Shown: positions 1 to 8,481 of the stretch, piece by piece
Numbering within the stretch: position 1 is the first letter of the stretch
Layout of the letters: every line of letters starts with the position of its first letter
Assembly: GCF_030815125.1 (NCBI RefSeq)
Contig: NZ_JAUSWH010000009.1
Coordinates: 62,001-126,000 of the forward strand
Reading direction: 5' to 3'
Source of the DNA: Allorhizobium paknamense
GTDB lineage: Bacteria > Pseudomonadota > Alphaproteobacteria > Rhizobiales > Rhizobiaceae
Length of the DNA stretch: 64,000 nucleotides
Translations under genes and position numbers: made by a program
Notes under the pieces: model-generated
The model's database searches: none
What the model was told of the DNA's origin: nothing
What the model saw: the letters and a program-made list of their open reading frames with translations, nothing else

Positions 1-600
1 GTGCCAGGCGCGGAGATCCGCCGTCTCGTAGCAGGTCTGCCCAAGCATGTGCTGCTGGTGCTGGACGCCGCCTATGCCGAATATGTGCGCCGCAATGATT
101 ACGAAGCAGGCATCGAGATCGTCTCGGAAAACCGCAATGTGGTGATGACGCGCACCTTCTCGAAGATCTACGGGCTGGCCGCACTTCGGATCGGCTGGAT
201 CTATGCGCCCGCCGCCATCATCGACGCCATGAACCGCGTGCGTGGCCCCTTCAACCTGAACAGTGCCGCGATTGCCGCCGGGGCCGAAGCCATTCTGGAT
301 CGGGAGTTCACCGACAAGGTGGTGGATTTCAATCTGGGCTGGCTCACCCGGCTGACACAGGAGTTCGAGGCCATGGGGCTGAAGGTAACGCCTTCGGTCA
401 CCAACTTCCTGCTCATTCATTTCCCGGATGAGGATGGCAAGCGCGCGCCGGAGGCCGATGAATTCCTGACCTCGCGCGGCTATATCCTGCGCGCCGTCAA
501 GGCCTATGGCTTCCCCAATTCGCTGCGCATGTCGATTGGCACGGAAGAGGCCAATCTCGGCGTGATCGCCGCGCTCAAAGACTTTCTGGGACGGAGTTGA
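1..600 (+). CDS. hisC: Histidinol-phosphate aminotransferase, C-terminal part (5' end outside window)
   Basis: PLP-dependent class I/II aminotransferase that transaminates histidinol phosphate in histidine synthesis; in rhizobia HisC-type enzymes can also serve aromatic amino acid synthesis. The visible 199 residues carry the end of the PLP domain: LDAAYAEY (about 21-28) and the Schiff-base lysine motif [17 protein letters not shown] with K55 of the fragment. The family is about 350-370 residues, so roughly 150 N-terminal residues lie before the window and the GTG at base 1 is not a real start. The stop TGA overlaps the ATG of tyrC by one base, suggesting translational coupling and an aromatic or histidine biosynthetic operon. 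Function is confident; the exact substrate is inferred from family and neighbour. Confidence 0.88.
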   Translation: MPGAEIRRLVAGLPKHVLLVLDAAYAEYVRRNDYEAGIEIVSENRNVVMTRTFSKIYGLAALRIGWIYAPAAIIDAMNRVRGPFNLNSAAIAAGAEAILDREFTDKVVDFNLGWLTRLTQEFEAMGLKVTPSVTNFLLIHFPDEDGKRAPEADEFLTSRGYILRAVKAYGFPNSLRMSIGTEEANLGVIAALKDFLGRS

Positions 601-1526
601 TGGAGCCGCTTTTTAATCGGATTGCGCTGATCGGCATCGGCCTGATCGGCTCGTCCATCGCACGCGATGTCCGCAAGCTCGGCCTTGCGCAGGAGATCGT
701 CATTTCCACCCGCTCGGCGGCGACGCTTGCCCAGGCGGAAGCGTTGAAGCTGGGTGATCGTTACACCACCTCCGCCGCAAGTGCTGCCGATGGTGCCGAT
801 CTCATCATCGTATCGGTCCCGGTCGGCGCCTCGGAAAGCGTGGCGGTGCAGATCGCTCCGGCGCTGAAGCCGGGCGCAATCATCACCGATGTCGGCTCCA
901 CCAAGGCCTCCGTCATCGCCCAGATGGCGCCGCATATGCCGCAGGATGTGCATTTCATTCCGGGCCACCCGCTGGCGGGTACGGAAAAATCCGGCCCCGA
1001 GGCCGGTTTTTCCGGTCTGTTCAAGGGGCGCTGGTGCATCTTCACACCACTACCGGACACGAATGCCGAGGCCCTTGCCAAGCTTCGCCAGTTCTGGGAA
1101 GCACTGGGGTCCAAAGTGGATGAAATGGACCCGCAGCATCATGACAAGGTGCTGGCCATCGTCTCCCACCTGCCGCATATCATCGCCTACAACATCGTCG
1201 GCACGGCGGACGATCTGGAAACGGTGACCGAATCCGAAGTCATCAAATATTCCGCCTCCGGTTTCCGCGACTTTACCCGCCTTGCCGCATCCGATCCGAC
1301 CATGTGGCGGGACGTATGCCTGCACAACAAGGACGCGATCCTGGAAATGCTGGCCCGCTTTTCCGAGGATCTTGCCTCGCTGCAACGCGCCATCCGCTGG
1401 GGCGAAGGCGACAAGCTGTTCGAGCTTTTCACCCGCACCCGCACCATTCGCCGCTCCATCGTCGAAGCCGGTCAAGATGTGGATGTGCCGGACTTTGGCC
1501 GCCATGCGCTGGACGACAAACGGTAA
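600..1526 (+). CDS. tyrC: Prephenate/arogenate dehydrogenase
   Basis: Cyclohexadienyl (prephenate/arogenate) dehydrogenase, which oxidatively decarboxylates the ring precursor on the way to tyrosine using NAD(P)+. The 308-residue protein opens with a Rossmann dinucleotide site, GIGLIG at residues 12-17, and contains the family segment PGHPLAGTEKSGPEAG (about 121-136), typical of TyrA-type dehydrogenases. No chorismate mutase or ACT domain is fused. The ATG at 600 overlaps the hisC stop by one base; an in-frame TTG three bases upstream is less likely. The gene is followed at once by a perfect hairpin that includes its own stop codon. The name tyrC rather than tyrA follows usual rhizobial annotation. 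Confidence 0.92.
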   Translation: MEPLFNRIALIGIGLIGSSIARDVRKLGLAQEIVISTRSAATLAQAEALKLGDRYTTSAASAADGADLIIVSVPVGASESVAVQIAPALKPGAIITDVGSTKASVIAQMAPHMPQDVHFIPGHPLAGTEKSGPEAGFSGLFKGRWCIFTPLPDTNAEALAKLRQFWEALGSKVDEMDPQHHDKVLAIVSHLPHIIAYNIVGTADDLETVTESEVIKYSASGFRDFTRLAASDPTMWRDVCLHNKDAILEMLARFSEDLASLQRAIRWGEGDKLFELFTRTRTIRRSIVEAGQDVDVPDFGRHALDDKR

Positions 1527-1545
1527 GAAAACACTTACCGTTTTA
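1518..1545 (+). terminator. Rho-independent terminator of hisC-tyrC
   Basis: A perfect 10-bp stem (AAACGGTAAG at 1518-1527 with CTTACCGTTT at 1534-1543) closes an AAAACA loop and runs into TTTTAA. The tyrC stop codon lies inside the left arm. Confidence 0.7.
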
Positions 1546-1555
1546 ATCCCGTCTT

Positions 1556-1588
1556 ATACGAGGAGTCATTGAAAATGACTCCTCGTAT
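1556..1588. repeat. Perfect 15-bp hairpin, single module of repeat family C
   Basis: ATACGAGGAGTCATT (1556-1570) and its exact complement (1574-1588) enclose a GAA loop. It sits between the convergent genes tyrC and the DUF2125 gene and touches the latter's stop codon, so it could end transcription from both sides. The same ATACGA-GTCATT-GAAA unit forms the outer hairpin of the longer family C elements at 3164-3287 and 35670-35893. Confidence 0.75.
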
Positions 1589-2601
1589 TACAGCGGCGGA
1601 ATATTCCCGAGCGGAATGAAGCCGAGCACGATGACACCATTGGTGATTTGCAGGGTCACACTGCCCTGGTTCTGGCCCATGAACAGGGCCTTGAGCCCCT
1701 TTGCGGCCATGCGCGCAACGTCCTTCGTCTGCGGATAGGCGGCGATGACCATGTCACGCCAGCTATCGACCTTCTCCACTTCCAGCTTCAGCGTGCCGGA
1801 GACAAGGCCGTTATTGTCAACGGTGAGCGGGCCGCTGGCGGTCAGCTTGCGCCCCTCGCCCATATCCACCACCAGCCCGTTGAGCTGGCCCTGAAGTCCG
1901 CGCACCTGCAGGGGCTCGGGATGATCGATATCAAGGACGCCCGCCTGCCCGAGCAAGATCAGATCACCGTGAAGATTGGCATTCGGCAATTTCGGACCGT
2001 CATCGTTTTCGCCAATGCCAAGCGCGGTGACTTGCATGCCGGCAAACAGGTCCGCGCCAGTCCGCTTCAGCCGCACCCGGCCCTGATCAGCGTTCAAGGC
2101 CAGCGTCGCACCGGTCAGAGCTTCCGTGAAATTGGCCTGCCATTGCAGCAGATTGGTGGAAGCCGAATCAATTCCGTCGAAGCCCATGGAGATATTGGAA
2201 TGCATACGATCCCAGCGCAGGGTCGCAGCAAGATGATTGGCGGTCTGCACGATGGCAGGCCCGTCCAATTCCCAGGTGATATTGCCGGGGCGGAAAATCT
2301 GGGCCGAGGACCGGAAGCTGCCAGCCGTGCCGAGAATGCCGTTGCGACGGTCATTGATCGTCACTTTCGTGCAATTCAGCCCCAGACGCAGCGGAAAACC
2401 GGCGATTTTCATGTCATCGCAATCGAGAGCCGCCGCCAGCGGATTATCGCCGTCGAAGACCGATTCAACTTTTTGCGTGGCGTAATTGGCCAGCGCAAAC
2501 CAGGCTGCGCTGTAAACAAGGACCGCAACGATTACCCAGATGCTGATCGAAAGCAGTCGCCGATTGCGTGTCCGGCAATCTGTTTCGCTTGACGTGGCCA
2601 T
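1588..2601 (-). CDS. DUF2125 domain-containing protein
   Basis: A 337-residue protein of the DUF2125 family, common next to tyrC in Hyphomicrobiales; its molecular role is not known to me. A short basic N-terminus (CRTRNRR) precedes one hydrophobic segment (LLSISIWVIVAVLVYSAAWF, about 16-35), so it is probably membrane-anchored with the rest in the periplasm. The remainder is beta-rich and repetitive in feel (Gly/Asn/Leu alternation), resembling AsmA-like or lipid-contacting beta sheets, but this likeness is only impressionistic. The ATG at 2601 has GGAGAAG seven bases upstream and is preferred to a TTG 12 bases further out. The gene is convergent with tyrC. Confidence 0.8.
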   Translation of the reverse strand: MATSSETDCRTRNRRLLSISIWVIVAVLVYSAAWFALANYATQKVESVFDGDNPLAAALDCDDMKIAGFPLRLGLNCTKVTINDRRNGILGTAGSFRSSAQIFRPGNITWELDGPAIVQTANHLAATLRWDRMHSNISMGFDGIDSASTNLLQWQANFTEALTGATLALNADQGRVRLKRTGADLFAGMQVTALGIGENDDGPKLPNANLHGDLILLGQAGVLDIDHPEPLQVRGLQGQLNGLVVDMGEGRKLTASGPLTVDNNGLVSGTLKLEVEKVDSWRDMVIAAYPQTKDVARMAAKGLKALFMGQNQGSVTLQITNGVIVLGFIPLGNIPPL

Positions 2602-2652
2602 GCGCTTCTCCAATTGTGTGCCGCCTCGAAGCTCTCTGGTATGAACTGCGAT

Positions 2653-3165
2653 ATGAACGAATTTTGGGTCTTTGGCTACGGTTCTTTAATGTGGAATCCC
2701 GGTTTCCCGTTCCACGAGCGGATCAGCGCCCGCGCGCACGGCTATCGCCGCGCCCTTTGTGTCCGCTCCTGGTATCATCGCGGCAGTGAAGCGGAACCGG
2801 GCCTCGTGCTGGGTCTCGACCATGGCGGTTCCTGTCATGGCGTGGCGTTTCAGGTGGCAGCCGAAGATTGGCCGGAGACGCTTGCCTATCTGCGCGAACG
2901 CGAGCTTGTAACCCAGGTTTACAAGGAGCGCAGGCTGCGCCTGACACTTGCCGATGGCCGTCTCGTGCAGGCGCTGACCTATGTGGTGGACCGACAGCAT
3001 AAGCAATATGCCGGTGCGCTGACCGTGGCGGAAGCCATCGACATCGTGCGCCGCGCCAACGGCCATTCCGGCCCCAACGACGCCTATGTGCTGAACACCG
3101 TGCAGCATTTGCGCAGCATGGGCATTCGCGACAAATGGCTGGAAGGCGTGGCGAATGGGCTATGA
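2653..3165 (+). CDS. ChaC-type glutathione-specific gamma-glutamylcyclotransferase
   Basis: Likely gamma-glutamylcyclotransferase of the ChaC/GCG family, which cleaves the gamma-glutamyl group of glutathione to 5-oxoproline plus Cys-Gly in the cytoplasm. The 170-residue protein starts MNEFWVFGYGSLMWNPGF, containing the diagnostic YGSLMW substrate-binding loop (residues 9-14), and continues with YLRERE (about 81-86), which holds the conserved catalytic Glu region of this family. Upstream in-frame ATG codons exist (2614, 2641), but the fold begins at the ATG at 2653. The start is divergent from the DUF2125 gene with a gap of about 50 bp, so the two may share a promoter region. E. coli ChaC is somewhat longer. 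Confidence 0.85.
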   Translation: MNEFWVFGYGSLMWNPGFPFHERISARAHGYRRALCVRSWYHRGSEAEPGLVLGLDHGGSCHGVAFQVAAEDWPETLAYLRERELVTQVYKERRLRLTLADGRLVQALTYVVDRQHKQYAGALTVAEAIDIVRRANGHSGPNDAYVLNTVQHLRSMGIRDKWLEGVANGL

Positions 3166-3287
3166 TACGAAGAGTCATTGAAAATGGCAGTTCGTATTCC
3201 CATTTCGAATATCTCAAGCCCTTGATGCATTTGAGATATTCGAAATCCCTTCAAGGCGAGGATGCATTAGCATCTTCGAGCCTTGGC
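3164..3287 (-). repeat. Family C mosaic repeat, uninterrupted copy
   Basis: Three linked parts: an outer hairpin (ATACGAAGAGTCATT, GAAA loop), a second palindrome (TTTCGAATATCTCAAG with CTTGAGATATTCGAAA-like arms around 3203-3246) and a tail with GGCGAGGATGCATTAGCATC. The same parts, in the same order on the opposite strand, recur at 35670-35893, where a second element has split the tail. It lies between the convergent genes chaC and plsC. Confidence 0.8.
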
Positions 3288-3292
3288 ATGAG

Positions 3293-4090
3293 TCACGTCC
3301 CCGAATTGCCCGCAAGCGCCTCCAGCCGCGCCTTGGCAGTGGGGGGCAAGGGCAGGTCGGGATTGGTGCGGGCGGCGTCAACCAGCAACTCGTCGCTCGC
3401 CGTCTCCAGCTCCGCGATCAGTTTTTCAAAGAAGGCATCCGGCTCCATCCCCGGCAGGATCGGCGGCAGGATGCGCAGCTTGTAATGGCCGGGATAGCGC
3501 ATCATGCTGCGCCTTGGCCAGAACAGCCCGGCATGCACGGCAACGGGCACGACGGGAACATTGAGATCCCGGTAAAGGCGGGCAATGCCGTATTTATATT
3601 GCGGTTCGGCCCCCGGCGGCAGACGGGTTCCTTCCGGATAGATCACCAGTTGCCGTCCGTTTCGCATCTCTTCGGCGGTGCGCTGCATGACCTTCACCAT
3701 GGATTTGCCGCGCGCGCCGCGATTGACGGGGATCATGCGCTGCTTGGCCGCATACCAGCCGAAGAGCGGGATCCACATCAGCTCCCGCTTCAGAATATAG
3801 ACCGGATCATCCATCCACGGCAGCAGGGCATAGACATCCCAGAAGGACTGATGCTTCGGCGCAAGGATATAGCCACCGTCGGGAATATGCTCCAGCCCCT
3901 CGATCTCGATGGTGGTGCCCACCACGGTCTTCATCAGCCAATGATTGGATCTCGCCCAGGCTTTCGGAATGCGGAAAGCCAGCTTTCTCGGAAGAAAAAA
4001 ATAGATCGGCGACAGCACGATCATGCGGATGATCAGGTTGGCATAAAAAAGCACATTGAAAAGATGGGCGCGCAGGGCAAGCATGGTCAT
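3293..4090 (-). CDS. plsC: 1-acyl-sn-glycerol-3-phosphate acyltransferase
   Basis: Membrane-associated lysophosphatidate acyltransferase, making phosphatidic acid from 1-acylglycerol-3-phosphate. In 265 residues there are N-terminal hydrophobic stretches (about 10-35), the catalytic H-X4-D box as H80-QSFW-D85, and the glycerol-phosphate binding box PEGTR at 151-155, all at the expected spacing. It is the last gene of a leftward group ftsE-ftsX-ydcF-plsC and is followed by a family C repeat that may end the transcript. A second PlsC-like protein is encoded at 57857-58756, but with altered boxes. Confidence 0.92.
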   Translation of the reverse strand: MTMLALRAHLFNVLFYANLIIRMIVLSPIYFFLPRKLAFRIPKAWARSNHWLMKTVVGTTIEIEGLEHIPDGGYILAPKHQSFWDVYALLPWMDDPVYILKRELMWIPLFGWYAAKQRMIPVNRGARGKSMVKVMQRTAEEMRNGRQLVIYPEGTRLPPGAEPQYKYGIARLYRDLNVPVVPVAVHAGLFWPRRSMMRYPGHYKLRILPPILPGMEPDAFFEKLIAELETASDELLVDAARTNPDLPLPPTAKARLEALAGNSGT

Positions 4091-4174
4091 GATCCAGACG
4101 GCAATTGCGCCCTGCCTATACGAAATCCGTGACGGGAAAAAGCCAATTCCCCGGCTTTCTTCGGGGTGATCCCG

Positions 4175-4873
4175 TCATTCCTCGCCGGTGCGCAATCCGC
4201 TCCAGCTTTCCCAGCCGAGAAGATCGCGGCCATAGGCAATCAGCATCTTCACATATTCGGCCAGCATGGTGCGCAGCGCATTCGGATCGGAAAACCAGGC
4301 CTTGGTGCGCAGGTCGCCGTTCACCACCGGATAGGCGATGAAATCCGTGCGGGAATCGAGACGCCGCAATTCCATCAGGCTGCGTTGCATATGGTAATTG
4401 CTGGTCACGATCAGCACCGATTGATAGCGCTTGTCATGGATCCAGCGCGTCGCCTCGTTCGCGTTTCCAACGGTGTCGATGGCCTGATAGCCGATATCGA
4501 CGCAACAATCGAACAGGCTGGAGGAGGTTTGCGTCATCCTGCGGATCTGCGCCGGGCTGGTGCTGGGATCGACACCGGAAATCAGCAGCCGCTGGCCCGC
4601 GCCCTTCTGCAGCAGTTCCATGGCCTTGTCGATGCGCTGATAGCCGCCGGTCAGCACCACGATGGCATCCGCCTTCGGATCGGCGGGCGGCGCCATCATC
4701 GTCACCCGGTCGGCAAAATGCAGGAAGCCGGCCACCAGGCAGGCCCCCAGAAGCAATGTCGTATAGCCGAGAATGCGCAACAGGCGGCGAATGCTGCCAT
4801 TGCGCGAAAACAGCCGTCCCGGCGGGCGGGCGGGCTGCAATCGGTTCGGCGAATCTTTCCGGCGCATGCTCAT
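4175..4873 (-). CDS. YdcF family (DUF218/ElyC-like) membrane protein
   Basis: A YdcF/SanA/ElyC-type protein with one N-terminal membrane segment (ILGYTTLLLGACLVAGFLHF) followed by the DUF218 domain: ADAIVVLTGGYQRIDKAMEL, LLISGVDP and VTSNYHMQRSLMELRR are the characteristic blocks. Members affect the cell envelope in E. coli, but the reaction is not known. The protein is 232 residues from the ATG at 4873, or 230 from the ATG at 4867; GGACGGG sits 1 base before the first and 7 before the second, so the second start is also plausible. It follows ftsX by about 75 bp, suggesting one transcript concerned with envelope and division. Confidence 0.85.
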   Translation of the reverse strand: MSMRRKDSPNRLQPARPPGRLFSRNGSIRRLLRILGYTTLLLGACLVAGFLHFADRVTMMAPPADPKADAIVVLTGGYQRIDKAMELLQKGAGQRLLISGVDPSTSPAQIRRMTQTSSSLFDCCVDIGYQAIDTVGNANEATRWIHDKRYQSVLIVTSNYHMQRSLMELRRLDSRTDFIAYPVVNGDLRTKAWFSDPNALRTMLAEYVKMLIAYGRDLLGWESWSGLRTGEE

Positions 4874-4946
4874 ACCCGTCCATAATCCGAAATCGCGCCG
4901 AGGAACAGGAGCATCGATCCAGGGATCACCATGATCGGTCCATGCG

Positions 4947-6014
4947 TCAATCCTGAGGCAGACCATCGGTGCGGCTGGGATCGGAGCGAATCTGGTCGAT
5001 CTCATAGATTGCGCGCATCACGGTCAGCCGGGCGGTGACCGTCGTCAGCAGGGCAATCACGATCATGGTGGCGAAAATGCCCATATAGCCGCTGAAACCG
5101 ATCTCGAACCGCCCGAACAGCGCCGTTGCCTGATCGGCCTGCGGCGTGGCCAGCCTCTGGTCCTGCCAGAAACTCGCCAGCGCAAACAGCGAGGCCGCCG
5201 CGACACTGCCCACGGCAGACCCCTTGAGGCTGATCTTCAGAAAATGCTTCTGGAATTCGCGGGCCACGAACGGGCTTTCCGCCCCGACGAAATGCAGAAC
5301 CTCGATGATGTGGCGGTTGCCGGAAAGTGCGCCCCGGGTGGCGAAAATCACCGTCAGCACCATGGCGGTGAAGACGAGAATGAGAATGCCGAAGCCAATC
5401 AGCACAGTGGTGCGCGCCATGGAAACCAGCCGGTCCACCCAGGTGCGGTGATCATCCAGGAAAGCCTGCGGGATCTGCGAGGTCAGCAGGTCGCGCATCG
5501 CGGCAAAATCGGGCGGATTGTTCTCGTCTATGGTGATGATGACAAGGCGCGGCACCGGCAGGTCATTGATGTCGAGCCCGGAGCCCAGCCAGGGCTCCAG
5601 CAGCCGGGCCGTGGCGGCCTCATCGACAATCTGGCCGCTCTTGGTGCCGACGAAGGTGAGTGCCAGATCCCGCGCCCGCGTCAGCGCCTGGTTCATATCA
5701 ATGCTGTCATCCGGCTTGATCTGGATGGTGACCTCGCGGGAAATCTGGCTTTGCCAGCTTGCGGCGGTCGCCCGCACCATCGACACGGCCCCGAGCGTCA
5801 GGCAGGCCAGAAACGCCATGATGGCGATCACCACCATCAGCGCATTGCCCTGGATATTCGAAGGCGGCAGGATGGCGCCGGTGGGACGCACCTGGATTTC
5901 GCCCTTGCGCGGCGGCGGCGGACCATCACTGCGCTGCGGCGCACGCGCTGCGGGAGCCGGCCGCGGGGCCGTGCGTTGCGACGGTGTCTGGGAGGGCGGG
6001 GGCCGGTTATTCAT
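4947..6014 (-). CDS. ftsX: Cell division ABC transporter permease FtsX
   Basis: Inner-membrane partner of FtsE in the FtsEX complex, which links the divisome to periplasmic peptidoglycan hydrolases. The 355-residue protein has a long Pro/Arg-rich cytoplasmic N-terminus (about 1-55), a first membrane helix (ALMVVIAIMAFLACLTLGAV), an extended periplasmic domain (about 85-190), and three further helices in the C-terminal FtsX/MacB-type permease domain (TTVLIGFGILILVFTAMVLT and two more). The Pro-rich extension is longer than in E. coli but common in rhizobia. It overlaps the ftsE stop by 8 bp, as usual for coupled ftsEX. Confidence 0.93.
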   Translation of the reverse strand: MNNRPPPSQTPSQRTAPRPAPAARAPQRSDGPPPPRKGEIQVRPTGAILPPSNIQGNALMVVIAIMAFLACLTLGAVSMVRATAASWQSQISREVTIQIKPDDSIDMNQALTRARDLALTFVGTKSGQIVDEAATARLLEPWLGSGLDINDLPVPRLVIITIDENNPPDFAAMRDLLTSQIPQAFLDDHRTWVDRLVSMARTTVLIGFGILILVFTAMVLTVIFATRGALSGNRHIIEVLHFVGAESPFVAREFQKHFLKISLKGSAVGSVAAASLFALASFWQDQRLATPQADQATALFGRFEIGFSGYMGIFATMIVIALLTTVTARLTVMRAIYEIDQIRSDPSRTDGLPQD

Positions 6015-6714
6015 AGATGTCCAGCCGCCCCTCGGTCAAAATCATCCGCCGTGCATCCAGTTGATCCATCAGCGCCAGATCGTGGGTGGCGATCACCACG
6101 GCAGTGCCCAGCCGGTTCAACTCCAGAAACAGGCTGAGAAGGCGCCTCGCCATCGGCGGATCGACATTGCCGGTCGGCTCGTCGGCCAGAAGCAGTTCAG
6201 GGCGGTCGATCAGGGCGCGGGCAATGGCAACGCGCTGCTTTTCACCCCCGGACAGGACTGCCGGCAGCACATTGATGCGCTCGCCAAGCCCCACCCATTT
6301 CAAGAGTTCCAGCACGTCCTGCCGGTAGGACGATTCCTCCTTGCCGCGGACGCGCAGCGGCAGGGCGACATTTTCATAGGTGGTCAAATGGTCGAGCAGG
6401 CGAAAATCCTGAAACACGATGCCGATCCGCCGCCGGAGCAGCGGCAGTTCATCCCGCGGAATCTGGGTAATGTCGCGCCCGAAACTGCGGATCAGCCCGC
6501 GCGTCGGCTTGAGCGACATGAACAAGAGGCGCAGCAGCGTGGTCTTGCCCGCGCCGGAGGGGCCGGTCAGGAACTGAAAGGAGCGCTTTGGAATGTCGAA
6601 GGTCAGGTCCCGCAGGATTTCCGGGCCCATGCCATATCTCAGTCCGACATTTTCGAAATGGATCAAAGGGAGCGCCTGCTCTGTTGCGGTGGATCGCTGC
6701 TTCACGCCTGCCAT
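6007..6714 (-). CDS. ftsE: Cell division ATP-binding protein FtsE
   Basis: ABC-type ATPase of the FtsEX complex. From the ATG at 6714 the protein has 235 residues: Walker A GPSGAGKTT (51-59), Q-loop in IGIVFQDFRLLDH, signature LSGGEKQRVAIARA, Walker B LLADEPT and the H-loop ATHD. The conserved domain begins IHFENVGLRYG, so a TTG at 6666 giving a protein of about 219 residues, the usual family length, is an equally good start. The frame stays open to 6831 but that extension looks non-coding. It is transcribed divergently from the gene at 6863, with a gap of roughly 150 bp for both promoters. Confidence 0.92.
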   Translation of the reverse strand: MAGVKQRSTATEQALPLIHFENVGLRYGMGPEILRDLTFDIPKRSFQFLTGPSGAGKTTLLRLLFMSLKPTRGLIRSFGRDITQIPRDELPLLRRRIGIVFQDFRLLDHLTTYENVALPLRVRGKEESSYRQDVLELLKWVGLGERINVLPAVLSGGEKQRVAIARALIDRPELLLADEPTGNVDPPMARRLLSLFLELNRLGTAVVIATHDLALMDQLDARRMILTEGRLDIYE

Positions 6715-6862
6715 GCCCGGGCTCGGATGCGGCAGACCATTCAGTGACTTGTTAAGGCTCCCGGTTACCATCCGGTAAACATCCGGTTTGAAGCGGCAAA
6801 TTCCGGCAATTTTTTGCAAATCATTAACCATTCGAATTTACCTCTGGGGAGAATTGGTTTCA

Positions 6863-7579
6863 ATGCCCCTCGCGCCCTGGCCGCGATGGCGCGATCAGGG
6901 AGGCCGGATGAGCGGCTTTGGCTTTCGCAGGAAACGGCTGGAGCCGGATGTCGATCTCCTCTTGCCGGAGCGTCGCCCCCGGCCCGCGCCTCGCCCGGGC
7001 TTTGTGCTCGCCGATGACATTGTCGATGCCAGTTTCGTCACGGTGAAAGACCCGGTGGGTGATCTCAGAGCCCGCCTGCGCCAGGAATTTGCCCCCAAGG
7101 GAGTTGCAGCGGAACCCACTGCGGCAGAGAGGCTGCACGCGCTGACGGAACAGATGGAGATGTCCCTGCATCGCCTGTCCGTGAGCGGCTTCGTCATGCT
7201 GGTTGCCGTCTTTTGCCTCTCAGTCTTTCTGCTGGCGGGCGGAACGCGCCTGATCCTGGGCGACGGTAACGCCGCCGCACCCGCAAAGCCGCTGGATATC
7301 AGCCATGTCACGCTGACGGAGCAGGATTCCGCCGGCATGCCGGTTCTGCTGGTCAATGCCATCCTCGAAAATCACGGCCCCGCCTGGCAAGCCCTGCCGC
7401 CGGTGCGCGCCGACCTCTACCTCGATGGCCGGTTGGCCGCCTCGACGCTGATCGATCCGCCCGCGGCAGGGCTTGAGCCGGGCCACAGCCGCGGCATTGC
7501 CGCGCGGCTGCGCCATCCCGGTGGAAAAAATCCGCAACTGAAGCTTTCTTTCGATCCATCGGCTGTCGCGCAGCGATAA
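6863..7579 (+). CDS. Membrane-anchored protein of unknown function (DUF3426-like C-terminus)
   Basis: I do not recognise this protein with certainty. The 238-residue product has a basic, proline-rich N-terminal half (about 1-100), one membrane helix (FVMLVAVFCLSVFLLAGGTRLI, about 113-134) and a C-terminal domain of about 90 residues with alternating beta pattern (VTLTEQDSAGMPVLLVNAILENHG, VRADLYLDGRLAASTLIDPPAAGL) that resembles the DUF3426 domain of zinc-ribbon MJ0042 proteins found beside ftsE in related bacteria. No CxxC zinc ribbon is visible. ATG at 6863 lies 10 bases after GGGGAGA; ATG at 6908 with GGGAGG four bases upstream is an alternative. It precedes hpt by about 75 bp. Confidence 0.6.
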   Translation: MPLAPWPRWRDQGGRMSGFGFRRKRLEPDVDLLLPERRPRPAPRPGFVLADDIVDASFVTVKDPVGDLRARLRQEFAPKGVAAEPTAAERLHALTEQMEMSLHRLSVSGFVMLVAVFCLSVFLLAGGTRLILGDGNAAAPAKPLDISHVTLTEQDSAGMPVLLVNAILENHGPAWQALPPVRADLYLDGRLAASTLIDPPAAGLEPGHSRGIAARLRHPGGKNPQLKLSFDPSAVAQR

Positions 7580-7653
7580 ATGCAGTAGAGAAAAGGAAAG
7601 TGCGTGGCCTTTTGCCGCCTTTTTTCAACCCCCATGACCATTCCGGAGTGTCC

Positions 7654-8196
7654 ATGCCTGTCGTGCGCGGAAAGACCATCGAGCCCTTGTTCACCGCCGA
7701 GGTGATCGCCGCCCGCAATACGGAAATCGCCGAGGCGATTTCAAAAGGCCCCTCGGACGACCTGCTGGTCATCGCCGTTCTCAAGGGCTCCTTCATCTTC
7801 GCAGCCGATCTTATTCGCGCCCTGCACCATACCGGCCTTGCCCCGGAGGTGGAATTCATCACCCTGTCGAGTTACGGCACCGGCACCGTCTCCAAGGGTG
7901 TCAAGATCATCAAGGATATCGACAGCGATGTGCGGGGCCGCAATGTTCTGCTGATCGACGACATTCTGGAATCCGGCCGCACCCTGCAATTTGCCAGGAA
8001 TCTGATGTTCGAGCGCGGTGCAGCCAATGTCTCCATCGCCGTGCTGCTGGACAAGAAGGTGAAGCGAACCGAAGACTTCGAGGCCGATTATGTCGGCTTC
8101 GAATGCCCGGATTATTTCGTCGTCGGTTACGGCATGGACGTGGCCTATGCCTTCCGCGAGCTTCCCTTTGTCGGCGTGGTGACAGGCGACGCCTGA
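7654..8196 (+). CDS. hpt: Hypoxanthine phosphoribosyltransferase
   Basis: Purine salvage enzyme converting hypoxanthine or guanine plus PRPP to IMP or GMP in the cytoplasm. The 180-residue protein shows the 5-phosphoribosyl binding loop VLLIDDILESGRT (98-110), the AVLKGSFIF motif (about 41-49) and the flexible-loop SSYGTGTVS (72-80). Length matches the family (about 175-185). The ATG at 7654 follows GGAG; the frame opens earlier at 7600 but that stretch is unconserved in character. It is followed by about 285 bp before cpdR, containing no evident gene. Confidence 0.93.
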   Translation: MPVVRGKTIEPLFTAEVIAARNTEIAEAISKGPSDDLLVIAVLKGSFIFAADLIRALHHTGLAPEVEFITLSSYGTGTVSKGVKIIKDIDSDVRGRNVLLIDDILESGRTLQFARNLMFERGAANVSIAVLLDKKVKRTEDFEADYVGFECPDYFVVGYGMDVAYAFRELPFVGVVTGDA

Positions 8197-8481
8197 TTCC
8201 GCCAAACACCGGCTGAAGCTTATTCCCGATAGGGCCAGCACCGCGAACACGACCGGCGACGCTGTCAGCTTTTGAGACGACTTGTTAACCATTCATTCGC
8301 TTCGTCTCATCGATGTTTACCGATCGAAAAGGAAAAGCTGGTGATTTGAGCGACGGGACGCTTGGCTGGGAGGAGTAGAGCTGATTCGATCAGTTTTTCG
8401 CACTCCCGCATATCGCGTGCCGCCCGTTCCGAGAGAAACGCATGAGGTGTTTCCGGAGCGCTGTCAGTTAGGAATTCGAGC

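Noticed and set aside
6715-6831. N-terminal extension of FtsE to 274 residues
   Set aside because: The family is about 220-230 residues and the conserved domain starts near 6666; the extra codons overlap the divergent promoter region.
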